In this document: positions 37,301 through 45,109 of the stretch, piece after piece
How the letters are laid out: the number at the start of each line of letters is the position of its first letter
How positions within the stretch are numbered: position 1 is the first letter of the stretch
Position numbers and translations under genes: made by a program
From: a bacterium
Lineage (GTDB): Bacteria; Planctomycetota; Planctomycetia; Planctomycetales; Planctomycetaceae
DNA length: 62,632 nt
Assembly (NCBI GenBank): GCA_016124895.1
Contig: WGMU01000140.1
Coordinates: 1 to 62,632, forward strand
Direction of reading: 5' to 3'
The notes under the pieces: generated by a model
What the model was told of the DNA's origin: nothing
Seen by the model: only the letters and a program-made list of their open reading frames with translations
The model's database searches: none

Positions 37301-38863
37301 CGGGAACTGCTGGTTGCACTGCGGGAACGGGAACTCAAACAACGTCTGAACAAGACATCCACGCAGACGGAGCGGGAACGGCTGCGCGAGGAACTCGCCA
37401 GGCTGCACAGCGCCGGCTGGAACACGCATCGGCTCAACAGTGGTGAACCGGTCGGAAAACTGGCTGAGATTGATCGTGAGTTTGTGGCGCTATCCAACGA
37501 CGATTCCCAGAAGTCCGTTCTAAAGGAACAGATCCAGGACATGCTGCGTGAGACGCCGATCTGGCCGCGGACGCGTCAGGAAACCTGGTCGCGTGACGAA
37601 ACTCATCTGCTGGCGGCGATCCCGACGCATTTCAATTTCGACACGAGTCTGCGCCAAGTCGAACTGGCACTGACGGCTGACGGCCTCACGCTGGCGGCGG
37701 CACGCGAGTCGGCTCGACTGAATGCACCGGTTGAAACTCGAAAGGCCGGAGTGCCGCGACGCGCCGGCAGCGCGGAAGATGACGAAACACAACGCCGCGT
37801 GCAGGGGGACGTGCGTGCCTGGGATGTTTTGACCGGCACGGAACTGCGGGCGTGGACCGACGTGGAAGGCAGCATCGTGCGGTCGGTCCGGTTCTCTGCT
37901 TCCGGCGACACGATCGTCACGGCGCCGGATCTGTTTGCCTTCCGCTTGTCGACCGGTGAATCACGCGAGCTGGCCCGTGGTGTCTCGCTGGCAACGAGTT
38001 CTGATCACCAGTTGGCAGCGGTCGGATTGCCGGGACAGGCTCTCGAAATGACCGATGCGGTACGACTCGTCGACCTCGATGCGATGCAGTTTCTGCCGGT
38101 TCAGTTTGAAGCTTATGAGGCGACCGTTCCGGCAGTCGCCCTGTCGAACGACGGAACCATTCTCGTTGCCGCCGTTCGCGAGCGAGCCCGGCATCGACTG
38201 ATTGAATTCGACGCCCGGACGCTGAAACAGCGCGCCGTGCTGGAAGAGTTCGAGCATCGTTCACCGTGGAACGAGGGCACCGGAACACTCGGAATCACAC
38301 ACCTCGCGTTCTCACCGGACGATCGATACCTCGTCGCGTACGGCGCTTACAGGGATGATGACTACCGTCTCACAGCGGTGCAGATGGCGACGCGGAAATC
38401 GTCGGTGATCGAGAACGATGCTCCGCTGGTCCGCAGAAATTCGCCAGTCCCATTCCTCTTTACGGGGACACGCGGGCAGCTCGTCATCGATACGCCGACC
38501 GGGCTGATGGTCATCAATATGGCCGATGGTCAGACGATTGATGAGCTGACCTATAAGTCACTGCCGGCCGGCGACCGACTGGTCACGCTGTCGAGTGACG
38601 GCATGGTTGCTGCTTTCGGCGACGAGTCCGGCGTGATCACGTTAAGGAAACTCGGTCAGGACCAGGGACGCGTGCAGTTTCAGGCACACGCCGGACCGGT
38701 TGTCGGGATTGCGTTCGCTCAGGGCGATCGAATGCTGGTGACCGCCGGTGAGGAAAACCAGATTCGTATCTGGTCGCTCGTCGGATTTCTGCACAGCCGG
38801 CAGGCCGCTGATCCCATCGAAAAGAAGGTGAGGACGGGAATCTCTCGGAAGCGCCGACCATGA
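31370..38863 (+). CDS. Very large WD40-repeat lipoprotein (about 2,497 aa)
   Basis: I take ATG 31370 (MSVFRFDRYSRMLWSG), since it leads directly into a lipobox LFTLLPGC with Cys at about residue 28. The reading frame could also begin at GTG 31358. A Pro/Ala/Thr-rich linker follows, then some two dozen or more WD40-like blades, for example SGHKGEVTSLTVAADGRSFL and AAHNGAIRGLAPHPRQQTVA, and later SGHLGAVHALAFEATGERLF. A coiled-coil segment at about residues 1904-2043 (LEKQIKSAEKAEDRTRLREL, REREL and EELARLHS) splits the blades into a large N-terminal set and a C-terminal set of about 450 residues. Predicted as a membrane-anchored periplasmic scaffold of several beta-propellers. A Ser/Thr kinase lies 160 bases downstream. 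Planctomycetes often fuse WD40 domains to such kinases. Confidence 0.88.
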   Translation: MSVFRFDRYSRMLWSGTCLCLFTLLPGCGGGEDFSKPTMPSLPSSLPTAEPAVPAAAPSSAIAAPASVPEVTATGPGEVETASAPATEAGTTAPKPAESTRNTTASEGTNSTTRNPVPVRKQIAFDLAWLPERDQMTAFSDDGSLVAVGSEDGRLRMFDVGAGAVRDVFRTQSLPISQVVISPGNGVLGAVTADRQLRLHSSGGVQGFDQYRQSSLQNSAQQRGIGIHTARVTAGAWHPQGQLLATAAADASIHLWDVPLKDALELSSGSDPVAAVTVNPDNDVVAIVSQSGQVRLLDFADQSVLQEFTVKDSGTITRIALVTNSDIVLLGTQDGTILAYSSVRGEEITRLSGHKGEVTSLTVAADGRSFLSADSVGQLKLWRLPLNAASQLVRFDAEVDELRVTADRRHAAALVRGRGLSLVRLTTPPLIRPVSGRSDDLTAISFVQVGSVLVGASRSGAVRFWSVPEGELIAETAAHNGAIRGLAPHPRQQTVATAGEDGRIRILEVPSRLPQIRSPGGKLVSLSTSSDGLLLAAQNDDGQVRLWQTVNGSQIGQLGGHKGRVTAFAAGREWIAVGDESGSVRFLTSDTIQPSGDVQLDSAAVAGLALSNQAGVAYAVDDKGVVRELTLPPPADRSLKLPGSGLTAVASVDGGRRAFVAGLDRSLQQVELTGDAPSGKTIGQMASVATTIAAADDGAVVVTGHADGGVEFHGTARAALRFETGSSASVSSVTVDSAKQRALTAHQDGTVREWDLSVAIPAQFAADQQKATLVAVSPDGSLAALATARKTVRVLQVADGSLIQDLNSFQSEITALAWEGAGSHLLIAEQGGSVRRIEGRTGREVAAWTASGSVTAIADLPGRPEFLVGLESGAVQRWTVTAGPGIELRPAGDGPIQKLVVMADSAVQIRAGQKLEQWDAQKGQKTGEIPDTVTGVLLSGSAGATGSFSVADSGVVTFQSRTTPPVSTQWNCGSRIRSAVADARGTRFVFITEDGTLRILKSPLLRSVKAPSSAALAANWDAVGNGILAALADAQIIHWAADSGVAEARRKLSVVEQSQSNVALNSVALASGGSVIAGLAGASAFVWSSPDGDPRSGTAISLPAEGRWLKLNRLGTRLLIGLENGEVWLIDTAHRALLERLLLPSGAYSIAEFATDGTSLLIGGASAELRIHHPAVRRVLATDAKSAASVAIDEATQQFSIVGADGSVRIWDEAAEPVVNRTAADGEAARLTVLSGNGEWVAQVYGESSIGVRRVRDGLKPTLFTVESPVRSLAVNFDGQLLAVATVAGTRVLDRAGNPVQMIDREKPVELVTFVGRQSTLALSSDDGSIEFSAYSNTEGELKIDGPVAGVAFSAGATQLVSWDDRRVRLWNLESGDELLQFDNASASMLKAGFADGDRLVVGAAQDGRVYVWSLADRKLRNQFVGPADPRQVAIATSGAFVTFVRQNGQLETYSLSNGELLETCNASGVEVQSVALRADDLAVFSGARNGHITERSLSAVTSITAHGPQRVTDATFSSRNGFILSCGEDGTVALHQSQGQLVRKFEGATGTPVGVAESPDSSIVCAVTATDDASQLTTWKFADGTLLQQTPLPVKVEFCRQSPNGLLAAVSRTGVVQMVNTATGEPTERISTIGEISDVAVAGAAQALVTGSSDGSVLAYPFHLVASFRNPGVATSIDWSADGRYLAAGTAGLISIWDVQSQAVATEIPIKALPPDEPAETAKGGEKMLTPAARQKAATNSLGARVKTAGAKPGSKTNDETPANPPPGNLTTQVLISPRGELCASFVDGSVRLWNLRESSLPDEAPVPHTIFRHPSPVLAIAIDPLGTQVACGCEDSNIWVWEIESGRELARFSGHLGAVHALAFEATGERLFSTGADRAAKVWPLQQPGSSNRKPAVEIAMADSSQQLRTTLEKQIKSAEKAEDRTRLRELIRTLDRSDGKESDGSVATETDGEISRLRAALRESSTTDNREASRRELLVALRERELKQRLNKTSTQTERERLREELARLHSAGWNTHRLNSGEPVGKLAEIDREFVALSNDDSQKSVLKEQIQDMLRETPIWPRTRQETWSRDETHLLAAIPTHFNFDTSLRQVELALTADGLTLAAARESARLNAPVETRKAGVPRRAGSAEDDETQRRVQGDVRAWDVLTGTELRAWTDVEGSIVRSVRFSASGDTIVTAPDLFAFRLSTGESRELARGVSLATSSDHQLAAVGLPGQALEMTDAVRLVDLDAMQFLPVQFEAYEATVPAVALSNDGTILVAAVRERARHRLIEFDARTLKQRAVLEEFEHRSPWNEGTGTLGITHLAFSPDDRYLVAYGAYRDDDYRLTAVQMATRKSSVIENDAPLVRRNSPVPFLFTGTRGQLVIDTPTGLMVINMADGQTIDELTYKSLPAGDRLVTLSSDGMVAAFGDESGVITLRKLGQDQGRVQFQAHAGPVVGIAFAQGDRMLVTAGEENQIRIWSLVGFLHSRQAADPIEKKVRTGISRKRRP

Positions 38864-39023
38864 GTTCGAAGCGGAAGCCCTCACCCGGCTGCCACTGCTT
38901 TCCGCGCGGCCGAGGACGATCTTCGGCGACACGGTGCGGGATTTATCCCCATCCGTGTTGCGCTGAACGATCTTCAGACTACAGCGATATTCCGGACATC
39001 GTCGTGCTGAAAGCAGATGCGAA

Positions 39024-40535
39024 ATGAGCAGCTCACTGCGGGAAATCCAGAACGTCATTGAGCAGCACGACCTGGTGTCGCGCACAGCGTTCGAAGCGTT
39101 GATCAAGCGTCAGCGACGGGAGCTGGAGGACGCCGACAGCAAGCGGATTGCCGAGCAGCTCGTCAAAGCCGATTTACTCACTCGCTGGCAGGCGAAGTTT
39201 GTTGTGCAGGGCAAGGCGGAACTGCTGACGCTGGGCAGTTACGTCCTGCTGGATCGTCTGGGATCAGGCGGAATGGGCGTCGTGTTCAAAGCCCGGCACC
39301 GCACCATGGACCGGATTGTCGCCATCAAAACGCTGCACCCGGAAATCGCCCGACGCAAGGAAACGATTGCCCGCTTCTATCGCGAAGTGAAGGCCGCAGC
39401 GAAGCTCGTCGATCGCAACATCGTGACGGCTTACGACGCCGGCCAGGAACGCGATATCCACTTTCTTGTGATGGAATACGTGACCGGTCGCGATCTCAGT
39501 GCGATCGTCAGGGAAATGGGGCCGATCGCCTGGCGGCAGGCGGCCGAACTGGTCCTGCAGGCGGCGAGCGGACTGCAGCATGCTCACCGGCAGGGACTCG
39601 TTCATCGCGATATCAAACCGAGCAATCTGCTGCTCGACCGCGATGGCACTGTCAAGGTGCTCGATCTGGGTCTGGCCCGGCTGGTGTCTCTGGACGCGGA
39701 TCAGCAGGAAGCCGCCGGCGAAGACGTGACGCGAGCCGGACAGATCATGGGCACGATGGACTTCATGGCGCCCGAGCAGGCCGAAGATATGTCGACGGTC
39801 GACGGGCGGGCCGACATCTACAGTCTGGGTTGCACGCTGTACTTTCTAATCAACGGCCGGTCGATGTATCCCGGCAGGACTGTACTCAACAAGATGCTCG
39901 CGCATCGCCAGCAGCCAATCCCGCCGCTCACGGAGAAAGACACGACGATTCCGCCAATGCTCGAAACGATCTTTCGACGCATGGTGGCAAAGGATCCGGA
40001 CGATCGCTTTGCATCCATGCAGGATGTTGTGGGGACACTCGAATCGGCTCTGCAGAAGCTGAGCACTCCTGAGGTCGGTTCCGGGACGACACCGTCGATC
40101 GCTGCTCAGAAACTGGTTGCCGCCGTTGAGCAGACGCGGGCCGAGATCCCCGCTTACTCAGAACTGTCGGAATTGAAAGGCGGGGCAACCGGCAGCAGCC
40201 TCGATCTGGGCGGCTCTTCCGAGATGTCGCTCCCCTGGGCCGAAGACCGGAAATGGCATCAGCGGATCGGTGTCGCTCAATGGGCCATGCTGGCTGCGGC
40301 AGCGATCATCGTCGCTGGAGCGATCGTGCTCGTCAAACCGCCGGTCAGGAAACCGGAATTCACACGCGCAGCCAGTGACAACGTTCCGCAGAAGCGCGAA
40401 CCGCGCGTCTTTCACGCGTCAAGCGCAAAGTTGGAATCTGCGGACGCCCCTCCGTCGGAAGCTGCGGCCGATCAACCCGCACAGACACATCCCGCCGAAA
40501 AAGTACCACAGGCGGAAAACAGCTTCAGCCTGTGA
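39024..40535 (+). CDS. Membrane-anchored Ser/Thr protein kinase (Hanks/PknB type)
   Basis: This 503-residue protein starts with a helical planctomycete-type region (1-70; ADLLTRWQAKFVVQGKAELL), then a complete kinase domain. Visible motifs are the Gly-rich loop LGSGGMGVVFKA (about 79-90), Lys102 in VAIKTL, the catalytic HRDIKPSN (Asp196), DLG in place of DFG (Asp214, usual in this phylum), and APEQ in the activation segment. A juxtamembrane linker and one transmembrane helix (WAMLAAAAIIVAGAIVLV, about 420-437) lead to a short Pro/Ala-rich outer tail. The active site is intact. Start ATG 39024 has no strong ribosome-binding site. It follows the WD40 lipoprotein by 160 bases, with no clear terminator between, so they may be coexpressed. 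Confidence 0.95.
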   Translation: MSSSLREIQNVIEQHDLVSRTAFEALIKRQRRELEDADSKRIAEQLVKADLLTRWQAKFVVQGKAELLTLGSYVLLDRLGSGGMGVVFKARHRTMDRIVAIKTLHPEIARRKETIARFYREVKAAAKLVDRNIVTAYDAGQERDIHFLVMEYVTGRDLSAIVREMGPIAWRQAAELVLQAASGLQHAHRQGLVHRDIKPSNLLLDRDGTVKVLDLGLARLVSLDADQQEAAGEDVTRAGQIMGTMDFMAPEQAEDMSTVDGRADIYSLGCTLYFLINGRSMYPGRTVLNKMLAHRQQPIPPLTEKDTTIPPMLETIFRRMVAKDPDDRFASMQDVVGTLESALQKLSTPEVGSGTTPSIAAQKLVAAVEQTRAEIPAYSELSELKGGATGSSLDLGGSSEMSLPWAEDRKWHQRIGVAQWAMLAAAAIIVAGAIVLVKPPVRKPEFTRAASDNVPQKREPRVFHASSAKLESADAPPSEAAADQPAQTHPAEKVPQAENSFSL

Positions 40536-40919
40536 CGCGGATAACTTCACTCAATATTCGTATACGAATTCGGCGACGTTGAGAGCTTCTTCTGCGGACG
40601 TTCTGCCAGGTGGGTCACCGCTTCGAAGTCACTTCAGGCTGAGGAGCGACCCGATCGAGGCAGGTCGACTGTGAGCATCAGTTCCGGAAGACTTTCGGCA
40701 GATTGCCCAGCCTCCGCGACCGGCACGCCTCAACCAACCGGAACAACAGGCACAAGTCTGACGAGGATGGCACAGCCGTTACGACCGGCACAAAGAGCAT
40801 CGCCCCCGCACGCCGATGCTTGATTCTGCCTGGCTCTCGCCCGAGTTGCCGGGGCTGCGCGGATTCTTCCCGGCGCAGCAACAGAATCCCGATGACTGAA
40901 TGTCAGATTGGATGAGCCC
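40536..40919. other. Intergenic region, nothing recognised
   Basis: These 384 bases between the kinase and the export gene show no gene, RNA fold or hairpin that I trust. A promoter for the three-gene export group that follows is expected here. Confidence 0.3.
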
Positions 40920-42320
40920 ATGCGTGCGGGAATGGATTCCAGCGTGCTGATCGGCCGCCTGCAATGGTGTGTGACTGCTGGTCTGTGTGTTCTGCTGGCG
41001 GGTTGTCAGACAACGGCGCCGACAAGCACGGCACTGACAACGAATGCCTGCATCGTTGGCTGCAATGAAGCCGGGCGTCCGCCAGCGTCGAATTTATGTC
41101 TCGATGGAACCGTCTGCGGACCGGGCAACTCGTCCGGAATTGTGGGAATGTGCGAGTCGGGGGCCTGCGGTCCTGCCTGTCTATCGCCAGGTCAGTGCGA
41201 TGGATACTGCAGTGCGGACGGCAACCAGATCGGGCTCTGTGCAAATTGCGGAAACTCGGAATGCGCCAGCCGCGGCTGCCAGGGCTGTCGGTGCGGAAAC
41301 TGCGACGGTTCTTCCACCGGCGGTGCCTGCCAGCAGTGCGACTACTCTCTGCCGCGCGAGCTGAAGAAAACGTCGTTGCCCGACTACGTGATCGAACCGC
41401 CGGACATCCTGCTGATTGAAGTCACGAACAGTCTGCGTCCTCCGGAAGCTCCTCTGAGAGCCGGCGAGCTGGTCGAAGTCCGTGTGGCGAATACGCTGCC
41501 GGTCGACCAATACGACGATGGCGTCGCTCAGGCGTTTAAATCAATCGACGGAACATTTCGCGTTCAGACGGATGGAACACTCAACTTCGGTCCGGAATAC
41601 GGCTCGGTGCCCGTGCGTGGCCTGAGCATCTCGGCGGCACAGCGACTCGTTGAGCTGCACCTCAAGCAGACGCTCCGCAATCCGCGGGTTTATCTGCGAC
41701 CGGTGACCGACGAGGCGCGACAGCACATTGCGGGCGAGCATCTTGTTAGGCCGGACGGAACTGTTGCTCTCGGCGTTTACGGCAGCGTTTACGTTGCCGG
41801 CCTGACACTTGGCGAAGCCCGCCAGGCGATCGAGCGGCATCTCTCGCAGCATCTCTACTCGCCGGAAGTGTCGCTCGACGTGCTCGCCTACAACAGCAAG
41901 GTCTACTACATCGTGACCGACGGTGGTGGTGCCGGTGAGCAGGTCTTCCGCTTCCCGGTGACCGGCAACGAAACCGTGCTCGATGCCCTGTCGCAGATTA
42001 ACGGTCTGCCATCAGTCGCCTCGAAAAAGCACATCTGGATTGCCCGCCCGGCACCGGCAAACGCCGGCTATGAGCAGGTGCTCAACGTCGACTGGAACGG
42101 CATTGTACGAGGCGCACAAACGGCGACGAATTATCAGGTTCTGCCCGGCGATCGCATCTATGTGCAGGCTGACAACCTGATCACGTTTGACACTGGTGTC
42201 GCGAAGATCACAGCTCCGCTGGAACGAATTCTCGGGTTCGTGCTGCTTGGTCACGGTACAGTCAGAGCGATTCAGTTTGGCCACCGTTATCTCGGCGGCA
42301 GCCAGCGTTCCTCACCGTGA
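40920..42320 (+). CDS. Polysaccharide export lipoprotein (Poly_export/SLBB) with cysteine-rich spacer
   Basis: The start ATG 40920 is preferred over TTG 40908 because it leads to the lipobox VLLAGC (Cys at about 29). After the lipid anchor comes a spacer to about residue 140 with some 18 cysteines (GCQGCRCGNCDG and similar), then the export domain YVIEPPDILLIEVTNSLRPP, a middle segment GTLNFGPEYGSVPVRGLSIS and SLBB-type segments such as VRPDGTVALGVYGSVYVAGL and YQVLPGDRIYVQADNL. Wza-like proteins of this family form the outer-membrane exit of exopolysaccharide secretion. No wzc or polymerase is adjacent, so the polymer and partner are unknown. The Cys-rich spacer is not part of the usual family. 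It heads a run of three exported-protein genes. Confidence 0.85.
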   Translation: MRAGMDSSVLIGRLQWCVTAGLCVLLAGCQTTAPTSTALTTNACIVGCNEAGRPPASNLCLDGTVCGPGNSSGIVGMCESGACGPACLSPGQCDGYCSADGNQIGLCANCGNSECASRGCQGCRCGNCDGSSTGGACQQCDYSLPRELKKTSLPDYVIEPPDILLIEVTNSLRPPEAPLRAGELVEVRVANTLPVDQYDDGVAQAFKSIDGTFRVQTDGTLNFGPEYGSVPVRGLSISAAQRLVELHLKQTLRNPRVYLRPVTDEARQHIAGEHLVRPDGTVALGVYGSVYVAGLTLGEARQAIERHLSQHLYSPEVSLDVLAYNSKVYYIVTDGGGAGEQVFRFPVTGNETVLDALSQINGLPSVASKKHIWIARPAPANAGYEQVLNVDWNGIVRGAQTATNYQVLPGDRIYVQADNLITFDTGVAKITAPLERILGFVLLGHGTVRAIQFGHRYLGGSQRSSP

Positions 42321-42368
42321 TTCTGTGTGATCGATCAACTTGCCGATTTCCTCGCCATCGAGGCAGAC

Positions 42369-42989
42369 ATGACACGTCCCATCCTGATTCTGCTGACCCT
42401 GTGTAGCGGGCTGACGGCCAGTCAGGCAGTCGCGCAGCTTCCGTATCTGCAGTCGCGATCGTTCAGCGGTTATGGTCGGCCGGGCGGAATCGGACCGACC
42501 AGCCGACCAGCATTCAGCCCGTACCTCAATCTGCTCCGTGAAGGCAACTCAACGCTCTTCAATTACTACGGACTGGTGCGTCCCGAGATTGAGTTTCGCG
42601 CGGCGAACCAGCAGTTTCAGTCGGACTTCGGACGTGTCGACGCTCAGCTTCGCGATACGCGTCGTGAAGGAGCGGGTTCACGATTGTCCCAGAGCGGTCA
42701 TCAGGTCCGTTTTATGAGCAACCTGCGAGGTCCGAGCGGCAACCTCACCGATGAACAACGAGGTGCATCCGGCGGCAATTCGCAGATCGGGATCACTGGC
42801 CACTCCGCCTGGTTCGGGAATACCGGCTCGTGGTATCAGCCGCTCGGTCAAAGCAGTGGTGCGTCTTCGCGAAGCTCTTCGGCAGCTTTGCAGCCGGCTC
42901 CAACGGGTTTCTCGTCGGCAGCCGGCAATCAGTCGCTCAGTCCGGCCGCGGCGCTGCCGTCATCCGGTCCTGTTCGCCGCAGTAGATAG
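42369..42989 (+). CDS. Small secreted protein of unknown function
   Basis: I start at ATG 42369, preceded by GAGG at the right distance, rather than the upstream GTG 42327; the ATG gives a clean signal peptide (MTRPILILLTLCSGL, then SQAVAQ). The mature protein of about 180 residues begins LPYLQSRSFSGYGRPGGIGP. It has a Gly/Pro/Ser-rich start, a middle segment (RPEIEFRAANQQFQSDFGRV) and a low-complexity Ser/Ala tail (SSGASSRSSSAALQPAP). It lies 48 bases after the export lipoprotein gene and 108 before the next, in the same direction, so a shared transcript is likely. I do not recognise a domain. A role in surface or polysaccharide structure is only suggested by the neighbours. Confidence 0.7.
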   Translation: MTRPILILLTLCSGLTASQAVAQLPYLQSRSFSGYGRPGGIGPTSRPAFSPYLNLLREGNSTLFNYYGLVRPEIEFRAANQQFQSDFGRVDAQLRDTRREGAGSRLSQSGHQVRFMSNLRGPSGNLTDEQRGASGGNSQIGITGHSAWFGNTGSWYQPLGQSSGASSRSSSAALQPAPTGFSSAAGNQSLSPAAALPSSGPVRRSR

Positions 42990-43097
42990 ATCTCACCCGT
43001 TTAGCATCCGTCTGCAGGCGACGTCCCGCGGTTTCGATCGATCAAACGCCCGGAAGCACCTCCATCACAGTCCGACCAACCCACGGATGGGAACGTC

Positions 43098-45062
43098 ATG
43101 AGAATTCACTGGATGACGCACAGGACCGCCGTCGCTCTGACCGCTGGAACCGTTACTCTGGCTGCGCTCAGTCAAAGCAGTTCCGGCCTGCTTGCCGGGC
43201 TGTTCTCAAAAGACAAGTGCGAACTTCCGAAACGGATCCCCTGCGGAGACTGCTTGTACGGCTATGCACGCACGGTCTGGCGTCCGTGGGGAACCTGTTG
43301 CGACAACTCCGTGCAGCCGTATGCGCAGCAGCCGCTGTTCGTTCCCGGCCACGCTTACACTCCCCTGCCCGAAACTCCGTACTCGACTGCACCGTACTCA
43401 GCGTCTCCGTATTCGCCAGTGCCAGGCACTCCGTATGACGGGGCGCCGATTATCATCGATTCGCTGCCGGGACTTGTTGAGCCGCCTTACCACGACGCGT
43501 CGCCGCAGCCTGCGTATTCAAATCCGAGTCCCGCTGACTCAAGTGAGTTAACGCCCATTCTGCCGGGGCCGTCACCGGGCGGCGCGGCGTCACCGATCGT
43601 TGCCCCCAACAGTGAGTCGTTGATTCCTGATCCGCGCCGTCAACCGACACCGTCCAGCAACGTCCGCTCGATCGAAACTCCGGCTCCAAATCCGCAACCT
43701 CTTCCGCCAGCGAACAGTCAGGCGTTTCCTGAGCAGCAGGAACTGCCGTTGCGTCAGCAGCCGGCGCTGAACCAGTACCGCGGCCCGATTGAAGACCCAA
43801 TCCGCGGACTGTTGCCGGGGATGAGTTTCGCAGCTCCGCAGAACAGTGCATCGCCAGTAACCGGCGCTCTTCAGAATTCTGAAGGACCATCCTTTGCTGA
43901 CGATGGATTACGACCGGATGCACGTTTCCAGTCCGCCGCTCCGGCGTTGACTCCCGGATCGAAGCGATCGCAGCCAGCTACGGACTACAGCGAATACATC
44001 CCTCTGCCAAATGCCAGTTCGATTCCGCAGAGCCTGCCGCTGCCAGATCCCGCCGAGCGTTCCGGGCGGCATGATGTTCGTCAGCCCGTCGCGTCACCTC
44101 AACAGGATGTCTCACCGTCTACGAGCCACTCGTTTGATGCGGACACGATTCCATTGCCGCAGTCAGGAACGCGTCCGGGGAATCCGTCGTCGCTCGATCC
44201 CGACGTCGGACAACACAGACCGCAGTCCCCTCGTGATCCGTATGAGGGCTATCAGACACTGCCAACAGCAACAGAAGTCAAACCTCAAATCGATCACTCA
44301 CGACCTGGCTTCGAGGAATTGCCGTCGGTTGGTCCTGTGTCCGATCGTGAGCGTGTCACGCAAACATCCGCCGAACACTTCGTCAATCGCGAGCTGCTCA
44401 GCAGACCGCAGAAGCCGGCTCAGCCCGTCCCCGTGCGTTCGGAGCAGTCGCAGCGAATACTTGAACTGCAGACTGATCCGGAACCTGCTTGCGAAGTACC
44501 GGACTGGAAACCGCTCAGCGATCCATCGAAAACGTATCGGTCCACCGCGCCGGCACGCGGACGCGACTGGCGTACGTTGCAGACTCCGGCCGGCAAGCCC
44601 GCTCCGACAGCAACAAGCCAGCAGAACGCCGAAGCAACTCGAATCACTGCTCCTCCCTGGCAATCAGGTTCAGCCAGCGCCACCTCGTCGCGTTCCGGTG
44701 ACCAGACTATTCGTCAGACGGGAGCAGCTCGATCGGCGCCGACGGATTCATTGAACAGTTCGGTCAACCTGAGTCGGCCCAATTCACTGCCGAGCGTCGA
44801 AGCGCTGTTGAGCGGCGCGTGTGCTCCCGATTCGCGTCCGGCTCGCGTCGTTCAGGAAACGCTTTACGACGTCATCGACGTCGATCGCGAATCCCGGCGA
44901 CGGCCGATCGAATACTCAGTCGCCACTGTGCAGCCGCGATCCCGCGTCACTGCACCATCCAGTCCCGTGTCAACCAGCGAATCAATCACCGACTGGCACT
45001 CCATTCGTGCCGCCGATGGAAGCGCTCAGTCGCCCGCTCAATCAAGTCGGCTGACGCGTTGA
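43098..45062 (+). CDS. Proline-rich secreted protein with conserved Cys-rich N-terminus
   Basis: The ATG 43098 follows GGGAAC. A hydrophobic N-terminus (AVALTAGTVTLAALSQSSSG) acts as signal or anchor. It is followed by a compact Cys/Trp motif (CELPKRIPCGDCLYGYARTV, then WRPWGTCC, about 48-75) that I have seen in other planctomycete exported proteins. After that almost the whole of the 654 residues is low-complexity Pro/Ser/Gln/Thr, with short YS/SPY repeats (PYSTAPYSASPYSPVPGTPY). Such extended regions are usually flexible spacers that cross a cell wall or capsule. It closes the three-gene exported group and converges with mgtE, 47 bases apart. Function unknown. Confidence 0.75.
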   Translation: MRIHWMTHRTAVALTAGTVTLAALSQSSSGLLAGLFSKDKCELPKRIPCGDCLYGYARTVWRPWGTCCDNSVQPYAQQPLFVPGHAYTPLPETPYSTAPYSASPYSPVPGTPYDGAPIIIDSLPGLVEPPYHDASPQPAYSNPSPADSSELTPILPGPSPGGAASPIVAPNSESLIPDPRRQPTPSSNVRSIETPAPNPQPLPPANSQAFPEQQELPLRQQPALNQYRGPIEDPIRGLLPGMSFAAPQNSASPVTGALQNSEGPSFADDGLRPDARFQSAAPALTPGSKRSQPATDYSEYIPLPNASSIPQSLPLPDPAERSGRHDVRQPVASPQQDVSPSTSHSFDADTIPLPQSGTRPGNPSSLDPDVGQHRPQSPRDPYEGYQTLPTATEVKPQIDHSRPGFEELPSVGPVSDRERVTQTSAEHFVNRELLSRPQKPAQPVPVRSEQSQRILELQTDPEPACEVPDWKPLSDPSKTYRSTAPARGRDWRTLQTPAGKPAPTATSQQNAEATRITAPPWQSGSASATSSRSGDQTIRQTGAARSAPTDSLNSSVNLSRPNSLPSVEALLSGACAPDSRPARVVQETLYDVIDVDRESRRRPIEYSVATVQPRSRVTAPSSPVSTSESITDWHSIRAADGSAQSPAQSSRLTR

Positions 45063-45109
45063 ACCTGGACGGGCGTTGAAGAGCACCGTCGAAAAACACA
45101 ACCGGAGAG

